Positions 5,145-5,597 of a stretch of DNA of 5,597 nt are shown here, piece after piece (the first letter of the stretch is position 1; each line of letters opens with the position of its first letter). A program made the translations under genes and the position numbers. The stretch comes from Methanomicrobiales archaeon (lineage in GTDB: Archaea > Halobacteriota > Methanomicrobia > Methanomicrobiales > JACTUA01). The notes beneath the pieces were generated by a model that did not search any database, was not told where the DNA came from, and saw only the letters and a program-made list of their open reading frames with translations. The stretch is taken from the NCBI GenBank assembly GCA_028678965.1, contig JAJRCM010000029.1:1-5597 (forward strand), in the 5' to 3' direction.

Positions 5145-5597
5145 CTTCTTCTTCTTCCCGGTTCTGCGGGCAGCTACAGACCCCACGGTTCTCCCCGGGG
5201 AGGTTCCGCGGGCAATGGTCTTCGGTCTGCCGGCATGCTGGTGTGATCCACCACCGAATGGATGGTCGATCACATTCATCGCCACGCCCCGCACCACCGG
5301 CCACTTGGTGGCGGTGGACTGCATTTTGTGGTATTTCTTGCCGGCCTTCACAAAGGGCTTCTCACCACGGCCGCCACCGGCAACCGGACCGACAGTGGCC
5401 ATACATCGCTCATTGAACCACTTCAATTTCCCGCTGGGCATTCGGACACCGACCTTGTTATCTTCCGAGCGGCCCATGACCGTGGCCTGAACGCCCCCCG
5501 ATCTGACAAATTTGCCGCCATCATTGGGTCGGGATTCGATATTGGAGATCATTGCCCCCACCGGGATGTCCCTGAGCAGGAGAGTGTTGCCCATCCT
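5142..5597 (-). CDS. rpl2: 50S ribosomal protein L2 (C-terminal part, 5' end outside window)
   Basis: L2 (uL2) is one of the most conserved ribosomal proteins; it sits at the subunit interface next to the peptidyl-transferase centre. The window holds the last 151 codons, roughly the C-terminal two thirds of an archaeal L2 (usually about 240 residues). The frame is open to the window edge, and the ATG at 5594 is an internal methionine: the residues GNTLLLRDIPVGAMISNIE are the start of the second, SH3-like domain, not an N-terminus. Later landmarks are SGGVQATVMGR, MPSGKLKWF, CMATVGPVAGGGRGEKPF and the hallmark loop RGVAMNVIDHPFGGGSHQHA, which carries the conserved histidine of the DHP triplet implicated in peptide-bond formation in bacterial L2. 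The protein ends in a GKKKK tail (four AAG codons). No anomaly seen. Confidence 0.98.
   Translation of the reverse strand, partial: RMGNTLLLRDIPVGAMISNIESRPNDGGKFVRSGGVQATVMGRSEDNKVGVRMPSGKLKWFNERCMATVGPVAGGGRGEKPFVKAGKKYHKMQSTATKWPVVRGVAMNVIDHPFGGGSHQHAGRPKTIARGTSPGRTVGSVAARRTGKKKK

Noticed and set aside
1..5597. Possible internal promoter, terminator or hidden RNA gene
   Set aside because: The largest gap between genes is 11 nt, so there is no room; I saw no T-tract terminator at a junction and no tRNA-like or repeat structure.

Overview
The window is an internal slice of an archaeal ribosomal-protein super-operon (fused S10/spc type). Every real gene lies on the minus strand, so transcription runs from position 5597 down to 1. 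In transcription order the genes are rpl2 (its 5' end lies beyond the window), rps19, rpl22, rps3, rpl29, rnp1 (RNase P protein component 1), rps17, rpl14, rpl24, rps4e, rpl5, rps14, rps8 and rpl6 (its 3' end lies beyond the window). The 51-codon rps14 at 562..717 was found by direct translation of the space between rpl5 and rps8.

The organism is an archaeon and almost certainly a euryarchaeote. The evidence is the eukaryote/archaea-only rps4e inside the operon, rnp1 (archaeal/eukaryotic Rpp29/Pop4) between rpl29 and rps17, the archaeal forms of S17, S19, L2, L14 and L5, and Shine-Dalgarno motifs built on GAGGTGA, which matches the archaeal 16S 3' end. The moderately high GC content and the protein sequences suggest a methanogen of the Methanomicrobiales or a relative. 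That lineage is recalled from general family resemblance and not searched, so treat it as a moderate-confidence inference.

The packing is extremely tight. Of the 13 junctions, seven overlap by 1 nt (TGATG or TAATG) or 4 nt (ATGA), and the rest have gaps of 1 to 11 nt. No stretch is long enough to hold a promoter or terminator, and none was seen, so the whole window appears to be part of one polycistronic transcript. Ribosome binding sites mostly lie inside the 3' end of the preceding gene. At three junctions the stop codon is itself part of the Shine-Dalgarno sequence, in an identical octamer TGAGGTGA.

Functionally the set supplies large-subunit proteins (L2, L22, L29, L14, L24, L5, L6), small-subunit proteins (S19, S3, S17, S4e, S14, S8) and one protein of RNase P, which matures tRNA 5' ends. 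I found no mobile element, CRISPR array, RNA gene or novel system. The long plus-strand open frames are antisense shadows of the ribosomal genes. The points worth a second look concern how translation signals are embedded in the coding sequence, the missing SUI1/eIF1 gene at a position where some other archaea carry it, and the uncertain start of rpl22.
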